Assembly (NCBI GenBank): GCA_965656535.1
Contig: CBFHKX010000010.1
Span: forward strand, 1-38,439
Length of the DNA: 38,439 bases
Direction of reading: 5' to 3'
Source: Lishizhenia sp965656535
Lineage (GTDB): Bacteria > Bacteroidota > Bacteroidia > Flavobacteriales_D > Crocinitomicaceae
Shown: in pieces, positions 15,177 through 24,014 of the stretch
Position numbering within the stretch: position 1 is the stretch's first letter
How the letters are laid out: each line of letters begins with the position of its first letter
The notes under the pieces: model-generated
Told to the model about the DNA's origin: nothing
The model's input: the letters and a program-made list of their open reading frames with translations, nothing else
The model's database searches: none
Position numbers and translations under genes: made by a program

Positions 15177-18100
15177 ATGGCGCAATTTAACGAAGATTCA
15201 AGAGTGAAAATACCAACTATACTGCATTTAATAAAGTTGGGGTATAGCTATTTATCATTAAAAACTTCTGTTTGGGATAAAGAAACAAATATTTTCACAG
15301 ATATTTTTAAAAATGCTTTTTTACGAATTAATGAAGGTTCGGATGAATCTGATTTTAAAAAGGTGCACGATGATATTATACTTTCTTTAGATAATGACGA
15401 CTTAGGAAGAGCATTTTATAATAAACTTACAGTCCGATCAGGTGCGCGTTTAATTGATTTCGAAAATTTTGAAAATAATGCGTTTCATGTGGTTACAGAG
15501 TTACCTTGTGAAAATGGAGACGATAGTTTTAGACCAGATATTACACTTCTAATTAATGGTTTACCCCTTGTTTTTATTGAGGTGAAAAAGCCTAATAATT
15601 TAGATGGAGTATTGGCCGAGAGAAAACGAATGGATAGACGTTTTCAGAATAAGAAATTTAAGAAATTCTGGAACATCACACAGTTCATGCTATTCTCTAA
15701 TAACATGGAGTATGACGAGTTTGCTACAGATCCAATTCAAGGAGCATTTTACGCTTCAACGTCCTACAAAAAAGCCATATTCAATTATTTTAGAGAAGAA
15801 GAAACGCTAGATTTAAAAGAAATTCTTGCTCCAATCTCCACAGAGCAAGAGAATGAAGTATTAAAAGACACTAATTTAATTTCTATTAAAGGAAGTCCAG
15901 AGTTTAAAACCAACAACCAACACACATCTGCAACCAATAAAATATGTACTTCTTTACTTTCTAAAGACAGATTAAAATTCATTTTGCAATATGCTTTGGC
16001 TTACGTAGAAGAAAGTACAGGATTGCAAAAGCATATTATGCGTTATCCGCAAATGTTTGCTACCAAAGCAATAGAACGTAAGCTAAATGAAGGAATTAAA
16101 AAAGGTATTATTTGGCATACACAGGGTAGTGGTAAAACAGCACTAACGTATTACAACACTAAATTCTTAACTGATTATTATCAGCAGAAAGGAATTATAC
16201 CAAAGTTTTACTTTATCGTAGATAGAATAGATCTTGCTATACAAGCAAGTAAAGAATTCAAATCTAGAGGACTCACCGTGCATAAAATAGAAAGTAGAGA
16301 CGCTTTTGCGAAAGATATAAAGTCTACCAGTGCAGTTCACAATGATTCTGGTAAAGCAGAAATAACGGTTGTAAATATTCAAAAATTTAAGGATGACCCT
16401 ACTGTTGTTCAAAATGCAGATTATAATGTAAATATACAGCGTGTTTACTTTTTAGATGAAGTACACAGAAGCTACAACCCAAAAGGCAGTTTTTTAGCTA
16501 ATTTAAGAGAGTCTGACCCAAATTCAATTAAAATTGGATTGACAGGAACGCCTTTGTTGGGAGACGATTACAACTCTAGGTTACTCTTCGGAGACTATAT
16601 TCACAAATATTATTACAACTCTTCTATAGCCGATGGTTATACTTTGCGCTTAATTAGAGAAGAAATAGCAACTTCTTACAAATTAGAATTCATCAAACGA
16701 TTAGAAGATTCTAAAGTTCTAGAAGGAGAAGGCGATAAAAGAATTGTTTTTGCGCATCAGCATTTTGTTGAACCTATGCTAGATTATATAGTTGAGGATT
16801 TAGAACTTTTCAGAGCTGCAAATCAAGATAATTCTGTGGGTGGAATGGTAGTTTGCGATTCATCTCAACAGGCGAAGAAAATGGCGCAAATATTTAACGA
16901 AAAATACGCCGTTCAAGATCGAGTAAATGAACCTCAACCTTTAATGGCTGCAGAGCCTAGAATAACCTACGGTAAGCGAAAAGAAAACGATAGAAAAGTA
17001 AAGACGTGCGCATTAATATTGCACGATATTGGTAACAAGGATGACCGTAAAGATGTTGTGCAAGAGTATAAAGACGGAAAAATAGACATTCTCTTTGTGT
17101 ACAATATGTTACTTACAGGATTTGATGCCAAACGATTGAAGAAATTATATATTGGTAGAGTAATTAAATCTCATAACCTATTACAAACCTTAACAAGGGT
17201 AAATAGAACGTATAAAGATTTTAAGTACGGATACGTAGTAGATTTTGCAGATATAGAATCTGAATTTGAAAAAACCAACGAAGCCTACTTTAATGAGCTG
17301 CAATCTGAGCTTGGAGATGAAATGGAACATTACTCCAATCTTTTTAAAACTGCAGACGAGATAAAAGAAGACATCCAAAATATTGAAAACACACTATTGC
17401 ATTTTGATACAAAGAATAAGGAAACTTTCTCTAATCAAATGATTGCAATAAAGGATAAAAAAGAAGTACAAGAAATTGTAAGCGCTTTAAACGAAGCAAA
17501 AGGATTGTACAACCTTATTCGTTTATCCGGAAATTATGAATTGCTCGATAAATTAGATTTCAAGCTTTTAAATACCTTGGCAACCATTGCACAAGATAGA
17601 TTGGCAATGTTGAATCAGAAAGAAAGATTAGAAAAAGGTGATGAAACACTTAACCTACTTAATGTTGCGTTAGAGAATGTGCTGTTCGATTTTACGAAGG
17701 TAAAACAAGAAGAAATGAAACTGGCAGATGAGCTAAAATCTATGCTAGAGAGAACAAGACTTAAGCTAGGTAGAAGTTTTGACCCAAAAGATCCTAACTT
17801 TATAACTTTGAAGGAAGAATTAGAGCGTTTGTTTAAAAAGAAAAATTTAAGCGAAGTTTCTAAAGATGCAATGCTAGAAAATACCGAAGCCTTAAACCGC
17901 ATTTACGATTTAGCTACCGAAATTGAAAGAAAGAATAACTTAGTTTCTGCCAAATATGCCAATGATAATAAATACATGCGCATACATAAAAGATTGTTAG
18001 AGAAAGACCCGCTTACAGAAAATGAAAAGTTATTGTTTGAGGTTTTAAATAAATTAAAACTAGAAACAGACGCGCAAATTTTACAAAATTCAGAACAGCT

Positions 18101-18257
18101 AAATAATGAAGCGTACGTTGATAAAATGATTGGGAAAATTATTTTTGATGAATTCAAGACAAACCCTTCGGTAGAAAATAATTTAGAAAACGTAACACGT
18201 TTAAAAGCATTGGTTACAAAAGAATATTTAGACGAATACAACGGCAGAATAGCATAG
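15177..18257 (+). CDS. hsdR: type I restriction endonuclease subunit R
   Basis: HsdR is the motor and nuclease of a type I restriction-modification complex: it pulls in unmodified DNA with ATP and cuts it at a distance. The 1026-residue length is normal. The PD-(D/E)xK nuclease is at Asp121 (RPDITLLI) and Glu135-x-Lys137 (FIEVKKP). Superfamily 2 helicase motifs follow: Walker A HTQGSGKT (314-321), DEVH (427-430), GLTGTPLL (from 454), and LLQTLTRVNRTY as motif VI. The C-terminal ~300 residues are helical, for docking to HsdM/HsdS. All key residues are intact. It is first in an hsdR-hsdM-hsdS operon, with hsdM 33 nt downstream. Confidence 0.96.
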   Translation: MAQFNEDSRVKIPTILHLIKLGYSYLSLKTSVWDKETNIFTDIFKNAFLRINEGSDESDFKKVHDDIILSLDNDDLGRAFYNKLTVRSGARLIDFENFENNAFHVVTELPCENGDDSFRPDITLLINGLPLVFIEVKKPNNLDGVLAERKRMDRRFQNKKFKKFWNITQFMLFSNNMEYDEFATDPIQGAFYASTSYKKAIFNYFREEETLDLKEILAPISTEQENEVLKDTNLISIKGSPEFKTNNQHTSATNKICTSLLSKDRLKFILQYALAYVEESTGLQKHIMRYPQMFATKAIERKLNEGIKKGIIWHTQGSGKTALTYYNTKFLTDYYQQKGIIPKFYFIVDRIDLAIQASKEFKSRGLTVHKIESRDAFAKDIKSTSAVHNDSGKAEITVVNIQKFKDDPTVVQNADYNVNIQRVYFLDEVHRSYNPKGSFLANLRESDPNSIKIGLTGTPLLGDDYNSRLLFGDYIHKYYYNSSIADGYTLRLIREEIATSYKLEFIKRLEDSKVLEGEGDKRIVFAHQHFVEPMLDYIVEDLELFRAANQDNSVGGMVVCDSSQQAKKMAQIFNEKYAVQDRVNEPQPLMAAEPRITYGKRKENDRKVKTCALILHDIGNKDDRKDVVQEYKDGKIDILFVYNMLLTGFDAKRLKKLYIGRVIKSHNLLQTLTRVNRTYKDFKYGYVVDFADIESEFEKTNEAYFNELQSELGDEMEHYSNLFKTADEIKEDIQNIENTLLHFDTKNKETFSNQMIAIKDKKEVQEIVSALNEAKGLYNLIRLSGNYELLDKLDFKLLNTLATIAQDRLAMLNQKERLEKGDETLNLLNVALENVLFDFTKVKQEEMKLADELKSMLERTRLKLGRSFDPKDPNFITLKEELERLFKKKNLSEVSKDAMLENTEALNRIYDLATEIERKNNLVSAKYANDNKYMRIHKRLLEKDPLTENEKLLFEVLNKLKLETDAQILQNSEQLNNEAYVDKMIGKIIFDEFKTNPSVENNLENVTRLKALVTKEYLDEYNGRIA

Positions 18258-18290
18258 CGCTATTTTGTTGTAAATGGATTAAAAAAAGAA

Positions 18291-19916
18291 ATGACAGAAA
18301 TACTAAAGTTTGAAAACCAAACGAAAACATTAATAGACGACCTTAAAGCCGTTTGCGCACGCTATGGTTTAGGAAACGATGGAAACGAGTTTAAAATAAT
18401 AACGCAGGTTTTCTTGTATAAATTCTTAAACGATAAGTTTGCCTACGAGATTAAAAAGCAAGATGCTACTTTAGCTAAAGCACAAGATTGGGTAGAGCTT
18501 TTTAGAAATAAAACAGAAGAAGAACTAGAGTTTTTAGGCTATGGATTAAGTGCAAACACCGCTGTTTTAAAACCACACCAATTAATTGCCAATTTGTATC
18601 ACAAACAAAACGAGCCCAATTTTGCACAACGTTTTGATGATACCTTAACAGAAATTGCCAAACAAAACACAGATATTTTCTCTGTAAAAACAGACGGAGG
18701 AGAAAAAATTATTCTTTTTAATAGGGTAACAGAGTTTCTGCAAGAAAAACGCGACGATTTTGCCAAAGCAATCATTAACAAACTCATTGCCTTTAGTTTT
18801 GAGCGTATTTTTGAAGAGAAATTCGACTTTTATTCTACTATTTTTGAATACCTAATCTCTGATTATAACAAAGACAGCGGAGGAAAATATGCTGAGTATT
18901 ACACACCACATGCCGTAGCCAAAATTATGGCGTCTTGCTTGGTAAAAGAGGGAGAAAATATAAACAATGCAAGCTGTTATGATCCCTCTGCGGGTTCTGG
19001 TACTTTGCTGATGAATTTGGCGCATGCCATTGGCGAAGAAAAATGTAGCATTTACTCCCAAGATATTTCTCAAAAATCTTCTAGCTTGTTGCGTTTAAAC
19101 CTTATTCTAAATAACCTAGTAGGTTCTATACCCAATATTATTAAGGGTAACACCATTCAAGATCCATATCACAAAGAAAAAGACGGCAGCCTTAAAAAGT
19201 TTGACTATATAGTTGCTAACCCACCGTTTAAACTAGATTTCTCTGATTATTCTGAAGATTTAGACACCAAAGCCAATGCAGAACGCTTTTTTGCGGGTAT
19301 ACCAAAAATACCGAAGTCTAAAAAAGACAGCATGGCTATTTACTTGTTGTTTATACAGCACATTATGCACTCGCTTACCGCAAAAGGAAAAGCAGCCATA
19401 GTTGTACCTACAGGTTTTATTACTGCACAATCTGGTATAGATAAAAAGATACGCCAAAAAATGGTAGAAAGTAAAATGTTAGCCGGCGTAGTAAGTATGC
19501 CAAGCAATATTTTTGCAACAACTGGAACCAACGTAAGTATTTTGTTTTTAGATGCTACCAACAAGGGAGATGTAGTCTTAATTGATGCATCTAACCTTGG
19601 TACAAAAGTAAAAGAAGGTAAAAACCAAAAAACACTCTTGTCTGAAGCCGAAGAACAACAAATTATTGATGTATTTAATGCCAAAGAAGCCAAAGATGAT
19701 TTTTCTGTAGTAGTAAGTTACGATGAAATTAAAGCCAAGAATTACAGCCTAAGTGCCGGACAATATTTTGAAGTTAAAATTGAATATGTAGACATTACCG
19801 CTGAAGAATTTAAAACCAAAATGCAGGGTTTTGAAAGTAATTTAGAAAGTTTATTTGCTGAATCAAAAAGTTTGGAGAAAGAGATTAAAGTGAATTTGAA
19901 GTCTATGAATATATGA
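18291..19916 (+). CDS. hsdM: type I restriction-modification DNA methyltransferase subunit M
   Basis: HsdM transfers the methyl group from S-adenosylmethionine to adenine N6 at the site chosen by HsdS. In 541 residues: N-terminal helical HsdM domain (about 8-150), YYTPHAVAKIM (203-213), SAM-binding motif I DPSAGSG (231-237), and catalytic motif IV NPPF (310-313) within FDYIVANPPFKLDF. VPTGFITA follows as in the family. The C-terminal ~50 residues form a charged helix expected to pack on HsdS. Its stop overlaps the hsdS start (ATGA), so M and S are translationally coupled. Confidence 0.97.
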   Translation: MTEILKFENQTKTLIDDLKAVCARYGLGNDGNEFKIITQVFLYKFLNDKFAYEIKKQDATLAKAQDWVELFRNKTEEELEFLGYGLSANTAVLKPHQLIANLYHKQNEPNFAQRFDDTLTEIAKQNTDIFSVKTDGGEKIILFNRVTEFLQEKRDDFAKAIINKLIAFSFERIFEEKFDFYSTIFEYLISDYNKDSGGKYAEYYTPHAVAKIMASCLVKEGENINNASCYDPSAGSGTLLMNLAHAIGEEKCSIYSQDISQKSSSLLRLNLILNNLVGSIPNIIKGNTIQDPYHKEKDGSLKKFDYIVANPPFKLDFSDYSEDLDTKANAERFFAGIPKIPKSKKDSMAIYLLFIQHIMHSLTAKGKAAIVVPTGFITAQSGIDKKIRQKMVESKMLAGVVSMPSNIFATTGTNVSILFLDATNKGDVVLIDASNLGTKVKEGKNQKTLLSEAEEQQIIDVFNAKEAKDDFSVVVSYDEIKAKNYSLSAGQYFEVKIEYVDITAEEFKTKMQGFESNLESLFAESKSLEKEIKVNLKSMNI

Positions 19917-21085
19917 GAGATTTTAAGTTAAAAGAACTTCTTGAAATAAAAAACGGAAGAGATTATAAGCATTTATCTACAGGAGATATTCCTGTTTATG
20001 GTAGTGGTGGATTAATGCGATATGTTAATAAATCACTTTACAATGGAGAAAGTATATTACTTCCTAGAAAAGGAACTTTAACTAACATTCAATATGTTAA
20101 TGAAGAGTTTTGGACCGTCGATACAATTTATTATTCAGTTGTTGATAAGACTAAAACAGAACCGTATTATTTATATAATTATTTAAAATTATTAGATTTA
20201 AGTCACCTGAACTCTGGTACTGGTGTGCCTAGCATGACTTTTGGTGCATATTACGATATACCTGTAAGATTGCCAGATCTCCAAACCCAAAAATCAATAG
20301 CCAAAGTCCTATCAGATTTAGATGCCAAAATAGAACTCAACAACAAAATAAATGCAGAATTAGAAGCCATGGCCAAGCTCCTGTATGATTATTGGTTTGT
20401 ACAGTTTGATTTTCCCGTCTATAATGAAGATGGTACCCTCAACGCAGCCAAAGGTTACAAGTCTTCTGGTGGTAAAATGGTATACAATGAAGAATTGAAA
20501 AGAGAAATTCCTGCGGGGTGGGAGGTGAAGAGTTTGCTTGATATTGCTCATTTTACAAATGGGATAGCTTGCCAGAAATTTAGACCTGCTGAAAACGAAG
20601 ATTTCTATCGGGTTATAAAAATTAGAGAAATGGGGGAAGGTTTTACTTCAAAATCTGAATTCGTGTCTCATTCAATTCCGGATAAAGTTGTAGTACGAAA
20701 TGGGGATATTTTATTTTCATGGTCGGCAACTTTAGATGTGAAAATCTGGACAGGAGGAATAGGAGGGTTAAATCAGCATATATTCAAAGTTACTTCTGAT
20801 GAATATCCAAGAACTTTTTATTATTACGAAGTTCTGCAATATTTACAATATTTTAAAATGGTAGCTGATTTGCGAAAAACAACTATGGGTCATATAACTA
20901 GAGATCATTTAAAACAGAGCAGAATTTCAATACCTCCAAAAAAAATAATCGAAGAACTACACAAAAAAATAAATCCTATTCTAGAAAAAATTGTAAAAAA
21001 CAGGGAGGAAAACCAAAAACTCTCAGAACTCAGAGATTGGTTGTTGCCTATGTTAATGAATGGTCAGGTAAGGGTTGGAGAGTGA
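19913..21085 (+). CDS. hsdS: type I restriction-modification specificity subunit S
   Basis: HsdS sets the bipartite DNA target. The first target-recognition domain is short (about 1-120: FKLKELLEIKNGRDY ... IPVRLPDLQTQ), followed by a conserved spacer helix (KSIAKVLSDLDAKIELNNKI, about 126-160). The second domain (about 200-345) begins REIPAGWEVKSLLDI and ends with PPKKIIEELH. A second helix closes with SELRDWLLPMLMNGQVRVGE. The 390-residue length is in range for two domains. The 3' end (about 21007-21075) is duplicated in broken form at 22966-23032, which suggests past recombination at this gene. Confidence 0.95.
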   Translation: MRDFKLKELLEIKNGRDYKHLSTGDIPVYGSGGLMRYVNKSLYNGESILLPRKGTLTNIQYVNEEFWTVDTIYYSVVDKTKTEPYYLYNYLKLLDLSHLNSGTGVPSMTFGAYYDIPVRLPDLQTQKSIAKVLSDLDAKIELNNKINAELEAMAKLLYDYWFVQFDFPVYNEDGTLNAAKGYKSSGGKMVYNEELKREIPAGWEVKSLLDIAHFTNGIACQKFRPAENEDFYRVIKIREMGEGFTSKSEFVSHSIPDKVVVRNGDILFSWSATLDVKIWTGGIGGLNQHIFKVTSDEYPRTFYYYEVLQYLQYFKMVADLRKTTMGHITRDHLKQSRISIPPKKIIEELHKKINPILEKIVKNREENQKLSELRDWLLPMLMNGQVRVGE

Positions 21086-21236
21086 AATAGAGTCATTGAA
21101 GGATAAAATAAAGCCAACAAAAAGTTGTAAAAAATGGCACAATAAAATGGCTGTCATGTTTACAAAATGATTAAAACAGATTTGTATTTATTGAAAGATT
21201 AACACATAATAACCAGCTTTTTACATCAATTTCTTT

Positions 21237-21244
21237 TATCTTTG
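21237..21244 (+). promoter_or_regulatory. TAnnTTTG -7 promoter box (TATCTTTG)
   Basis: TATCTTTG ends 4 nt before the GTG at 21249. It supports that unusual start and predicts a leaderless mRNA for the two membrane-protein genes, separate from the hsd operon. Confidence 0.55.
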
Positions 21245-21248
21245 TTTT

Positions 21249-21449
21249 GTGTCAAATAAAAAAATATTGAATATAGTAGGTATCGCTGCATTTTTAGCTA
21301 TAGTTGTTTATGTTTTAAAGCAATTAAAGAATGAAACAGATACAAAATTATATTCAGATAAAGGATATAGTGATTTACACAATCCAGATAAACTTTCAGA
21401 ACTTAATGAAAGCATTTCTGAGTATCAAAAATCAGGAAAATGGAAATAA
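21249..21449 (+). CDS. small single-pass membrane protein, unknown
   Basis: 66 residues starting at GTG. Basic N-terminus SNKK, one hydrophobic segment (ILNIVGIAAFLAIVVYVL, about 6-23), then a charged, soluble tail (KNETDTKLYSDKGY ... YQKSGKWK). I recognise no family. The -7 box directly before the GTG decides the start. It lies 18 nt before a larger membrane protein gene, so the pair probably forms an operon. It sits in the island between hsdS and the hsdS remnant. Confidence 0.6.
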   Translation: MSNKKILNIVGIAAFLAIVVYVLKQLKNETDTKLYSDKGYSDLHNPDKLSELNESISEYQKSGKWK

Positions 21450-21467
21450 TGTTTTAATCCATTATCT

Positions 21468-22643
21468 GTGAATATTACCTTAAATTTTCTACTACTCTTT
21501 ATCCTCGTTGTTATACCTGGATTAATTTTTAAGCGTTTTTATTATTTAGGAGAATTTTCTAAACAGTTTAGTACCAAAGATCCTGTTTATCGCTCTGTCT
21601 TGTATGCTATAATTCCAGGCATCATTATTCAACTAATTGTTTTTACTGGATACACTCTTTGTTGGAATACTAATTTTGATAATTACTTGATTCATGAAAT
21701 CTATTTTAATTTCGGTGAAAATGTAGAAATTCAGTCTGAGTATACTAAAGAGTTTATAAAAACAGACATTTTTTATTTCATTCTATATCAGGGCATAAAT
21801 TGGCTGTTTGCGTTGTTTTTTGCAGTTTTCAGCTTTAATTTTATCCGAATATTTAGACTAGATTCTATATTTAAGGTTCTGCGTTTTAAAAATCAATGGT
21901 ACTATATTTTCAGCGGTGAAATTAGACAATGGCAAAAATTTAAAAACCGTTCAGGTACATCAATAGCTTACAATTCAGGATTATCAAAGTATTACCTTAC
22001 CTATGCAGATATTGTGGTTGGCTCCCAAACAGGTACTGAACTATATTCTGGTTTTGTTATAGATTATGATTTAAACCCTGATAATATCGATGAGTTATCC
22101 AAGGTTTACTTATTTGATGCACATCGATACAGAGAGACAAGACTAGATGATAAAGATAAAGGATTTAAAACAAGCGGGAGTAAAACTAAAGTACCTATTC
22201 ATGGAGAGTTCTTTGTATTGAAATCCAACGATTTTAAAAGTATCAATGTTTCTTATCCTCCAGACATTGTAAAACAGAAGGAGCAAAAAGAAAGAAAAAT
22301 ACAACGTAGAAAAATAAAAACACTTCTTGCGTTACTTACCGGCTTCATTATTTCTATTAGCGTTTTATATCTGGTCATTGAAATTATCTTTAAGATTGAA
22401 GGAGTTATTAACTTTTCAAACTCTAATTTACATACTTGGATTTCTGTTCAATATTGGTGGTTAAGAGTTCTATTGTCATTGCTTGTTTCTCAATTCTTCT
22501 TAATTTTTATTCCACCTACTGATTGCATTAAGAAGTTAGATTTTAGGAACTATTATTCAAGAAAAAATAAAATAGTAAAGGAGAAATTAACTAGTGTAGT
22601 ATTTTTAGCCATTCTTTACACAGTACTTTTTTATATTTTTTGA
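21468..22643 (+). CDS. multi-pass membrane protein, unknown (possibly DUF6338-like)
   Basis: 391 residues from a GTG start. Hydrophobic segments at about 3-20, 45-68, 98-125, 288-308, 325-345 and 370-390. The central ~155-residue soluble part (FSGEIRQWQKF ... VGSQTGTELYSGFVIDYDL ... LSKVYLFDAHRYRE) has a beta-rich pattern. A membrane start ending in PGLIFKRFYY followed by a cytoplasmic SG-x-V-x-DY strand recalls DUF6338 proteins, but I cannot verify this. The position inside a type I RM island makes an accessory or defence role conceivable; nothing in the sequence proves it. The codon usage and AT content do not look out of place next to hsdS. Confidence 0.6.
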   Translation: MNITLNFLLLFILVVIPGLIFKRFYYLGEFSKQFSTKDPVYRSVLYAIIPGIIIQLIVFTGYTLCWNTNFDNYLIHEIYFNFGENVEIQSEYTKEFIKTDIFYFILYQGINWLFALFFAVFSFNFIRIFRLDSIFKVLRFKNQWYYIFSGEIRQWQKFKNRSGTSIAYNSGLSKYYLTYADIVVGSQTGTELYSGFVIDYDLNPDNIDELSKVYLFDAHRYRETRLDDKDKGFKTSGSKTKVPIHGEFFVLKSNDFKSINVSYPPDIVKQKEQKERKIQRRKIKTLLALLTGFIISISVLYLVIEIIFKIEGVINFSNSNLHTWISVQYWWLRVLLSLLVSQFFLIFIPPTDCIKKLDFRNYYSRKNKIVKEKLTSVVFLAILYTVLFYIF

Positions 22644-22692
22644 TAAGTTGGCGTCAAAAACTACCCTTTTATATCAATAACTAAGAAATCAA

Positions 22693-22707
22693 TTACCAAT
22701 TTGGTAA
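22693..22707. promoter_or_regulatory. 15-bp palindrome, candidate operator
   Basis: TTACCAA-T-TTGGTAA is a perfect inverted repeat ending 11 nt before the ATG of the 44-residue ORF at 22719. The position suits a dimeric repressor. Confidence 0.45.
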
Positions 22708-22718
22708 ACATCAATAAA

Positions 22719-22853
22719 ATGAGAAGTAAAGTAGCACAAAGAATTTTAGATAGAACAACTCCAGAGCAAAAAGTAAAAGCAATTCGCATTGGAGATTTAA
22801 TTGTATCAAGAAATCAACTGGAAGAAAAGCAAGTAAAATCAAAAAAAAGTTAA
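22719..22853 (+). CDS. small hypothetical protein (44 aa)
   Basis: ATG to TAA encodes a short, highly charged, probably helical protein (MRSKVAQRILDRTTPEQKVK ... KKS). The frame is clean and preceded by a perfect palindrome, which supports a real gene, but the length gives little statistical weight. I know of no function. It lies between the membrane gene pair and the hsdS remnant. Confidence 0.4.
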   Translation: MRSKVAQRILDRTTPEQKVKAIRIGDLIVSRNQLEEKQVKSKKS

Positions 22854-22963
22854 ATTTACTTTAAGATTCTTTTGCTTAAATCATCTAGCTACTTTCCCGA
22901 TTAAAGAAGCAATGGAAATCTTCTATGAAAAGGCGAAACAAACTAATTGGTGCTCACAATAAG
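22854..22963. other. intergenic, possible gene debris
   Basis: No full gene. One short frame reads LATFPIKEAMEIFYEKAKQT then NWCSQ-stop (ending near 22962), which looks like the tail of a lost gene rather than a functional one. Confidence 0.3.
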
Positions 22964-23066
22964 AAAGAAAACCAAAAATTCTAATAACTCAGAGACTGGT
23001 TATTGCCAATGTTAATGAATGGTCAGTTTAAAGTGAATAAAACCAATATCACTCTCTCGAGTATGT
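22964..23066 (+). pseudogene. remnant of an hsdS 3' end
   Basis: The DNA at 22966-23032 closely matches hsdS 21007-21075 (AGGAAAACCAAAAA..., then AATGTTAATGAATGGTCAG). Translated, it gives LRDWLLPMLMNGQFKV followed by a different tail ending LSSM-stop at 23066, where the true gene has LRDWLLPMLMNGQVRVGE. Two stop codons precede it in the frame. It is the end of a second, diverged hsdS whose body has been lost, or the original end displaced by inserted DNA. Confidence 0.75.
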
Positions 23067-23147
23067 AAAAAAGCATACAACCACTATCTTGCTTTAAACT
23101 GACAATGCTCAATTTATCTATCCTTTTAACTCCCTATCTTTAACCTT

Positions 23148-24014
23148 ATGAAAAAGGTTCTTATAACAGGAGCAACAGGCAATATTGGCAAAGCTATAAT
23201 AGACGCTTTATTTGCACAAGATGAGTCTGTAGAGGTTTTTGCAGCTGTGCGAGATATCGAGAAAGCCAAGCAAAAGTTTTCGCACCATGCCCATCTAAAT
23301 TTTAGACAATTTGATTTTGAAGACGCAACTACTTTTAACACGGCTTTACAGCAAATTGACACTGTTTTCTTGCTTCGTCCTCCTCAAATGTCAGATGTTA
23401 CTTCTTTTGAACCTTTGGTTAAAGCCATAAGGGCAAACAATATAAAGGAGCTTGTTTTTCTTTCTGTTCAAGGAGCTGAAAAAAGTAAAATAATTCCGCA
23501 CAATAAAATAGAAGCGTTGATACGCTCTGCTGGTTTAAATTATATCTTTTTGAGACCAAGTTATTTTATGCAAAATTTAACCACTACACTTTATTCAGAG
23601 ATTAAAAAGTACAGAACATTAACACTACCTGCTGGTAACGCTCAATTTAACTGGGTAGATATTTTAGATATTGCTCAAGTTGGCGCCGTGGTTATTACAG
23701 AATTTAACACGTATAAAAACCAGGCACTTGTTCTCACAGGAGCAGAGAATTTATCGTTTTCGGATGTAATTAAACGCGTAAATCAAAAAGTGAAAATTCC
23801 AATTCGATATGTAAAAACCGGACCAATACGTTTTTATTTTAAGAAAAGGAGAGAAGGTATTTCTGCTGGGTTTGCAGTGGTTCAACTTGTTTTGCATTTT
23901 CTCCCTCGTTTTCAAAAAGCACCAGAAATTTCTCCCACTATTAAAGCCATTTTAGGCAGAAATCCAACTTCGGTAGATGCTTTTGTAACAAGAGAGATAG
24001 ACTTTTTTGATTGA
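23148..24014 (+). CDS. NmrA-type NAD(P)-binding oxidoreductase
   Basis: 288 residues of the atypical short-chain dehydrogenase group (NmrA/HSCARG-like), which often binds NAD(P) as redox sensor or reduces quinones. VLITGATGNIGKAI (4-17) is the GxxGxxG dinucleotide motif; FLLRPPQMSDV (about 75-85) and LRPSYFMQNL (about 140-150) are typical of this group. There is no classical Y-x3-K pair where an SDR would have it, so catalysis is uncertain. The upstream box TATCTTTA departs by one base from TAnnTTTG and lies 5 nt before the ATG. It marks the return to non-island genes. Confidence 0.85.
   Translation: MKKVLITGATGNIGKAIIDALFAQDESVEVFAAVRDIEKAKQKFSHHAHLNFRQFDFEDATTFNTALQQIDTVFLLRPPQMSDVTSFEPLVKAIRANNIKELVFLSVQGAEKSKIIPHNKIEALIRSAGLNYIFLRPSYFMQNLTTTLYSEIKKYRTLTLPAGNAQFNWVDILDIAQVGAVVITEFNTYKNQALVLTGAENLSFSDVIKRVNQKVKIPIRYVKTGPIRFYFKKRREGISAGFAVVQLVLHFLPRFQKAPEISPTIKAILGRNPTSVDAFVTREIDFFD

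Larger units (their letters stand above)
14646..23074. mobile_element. putative tRNA-Leu-associated island carrying type I RM
   Basis: The left boundary is the tRNA-Leu 3' end, CTCGAGTA (14646-14653) + C + AAAAAAGC (14655-14662). The right candidate is CTCGAGTA (23056-23063) + TGT + AAAAAAGC (23067-23074). Between them lie hsdRMS, two membrane-protein genes, a tiny ORF and a broken hsdS tail, all accessory in character; housekeeping-like genes resume at 23148. No integrase is visible, so the island is not self-mobile as seen. The matched sequence is short, and the right copy also falls at the end of the hsdS remnant, so the boundary is a hypothesis. Confidence 0.4.

Noticed and set aside
16250..16412. 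A frameshift or break in hsdR near the helicase motifs
   Set aside because: The plus frame is continuous with all motifs in order; the impression came from an antisense frame.
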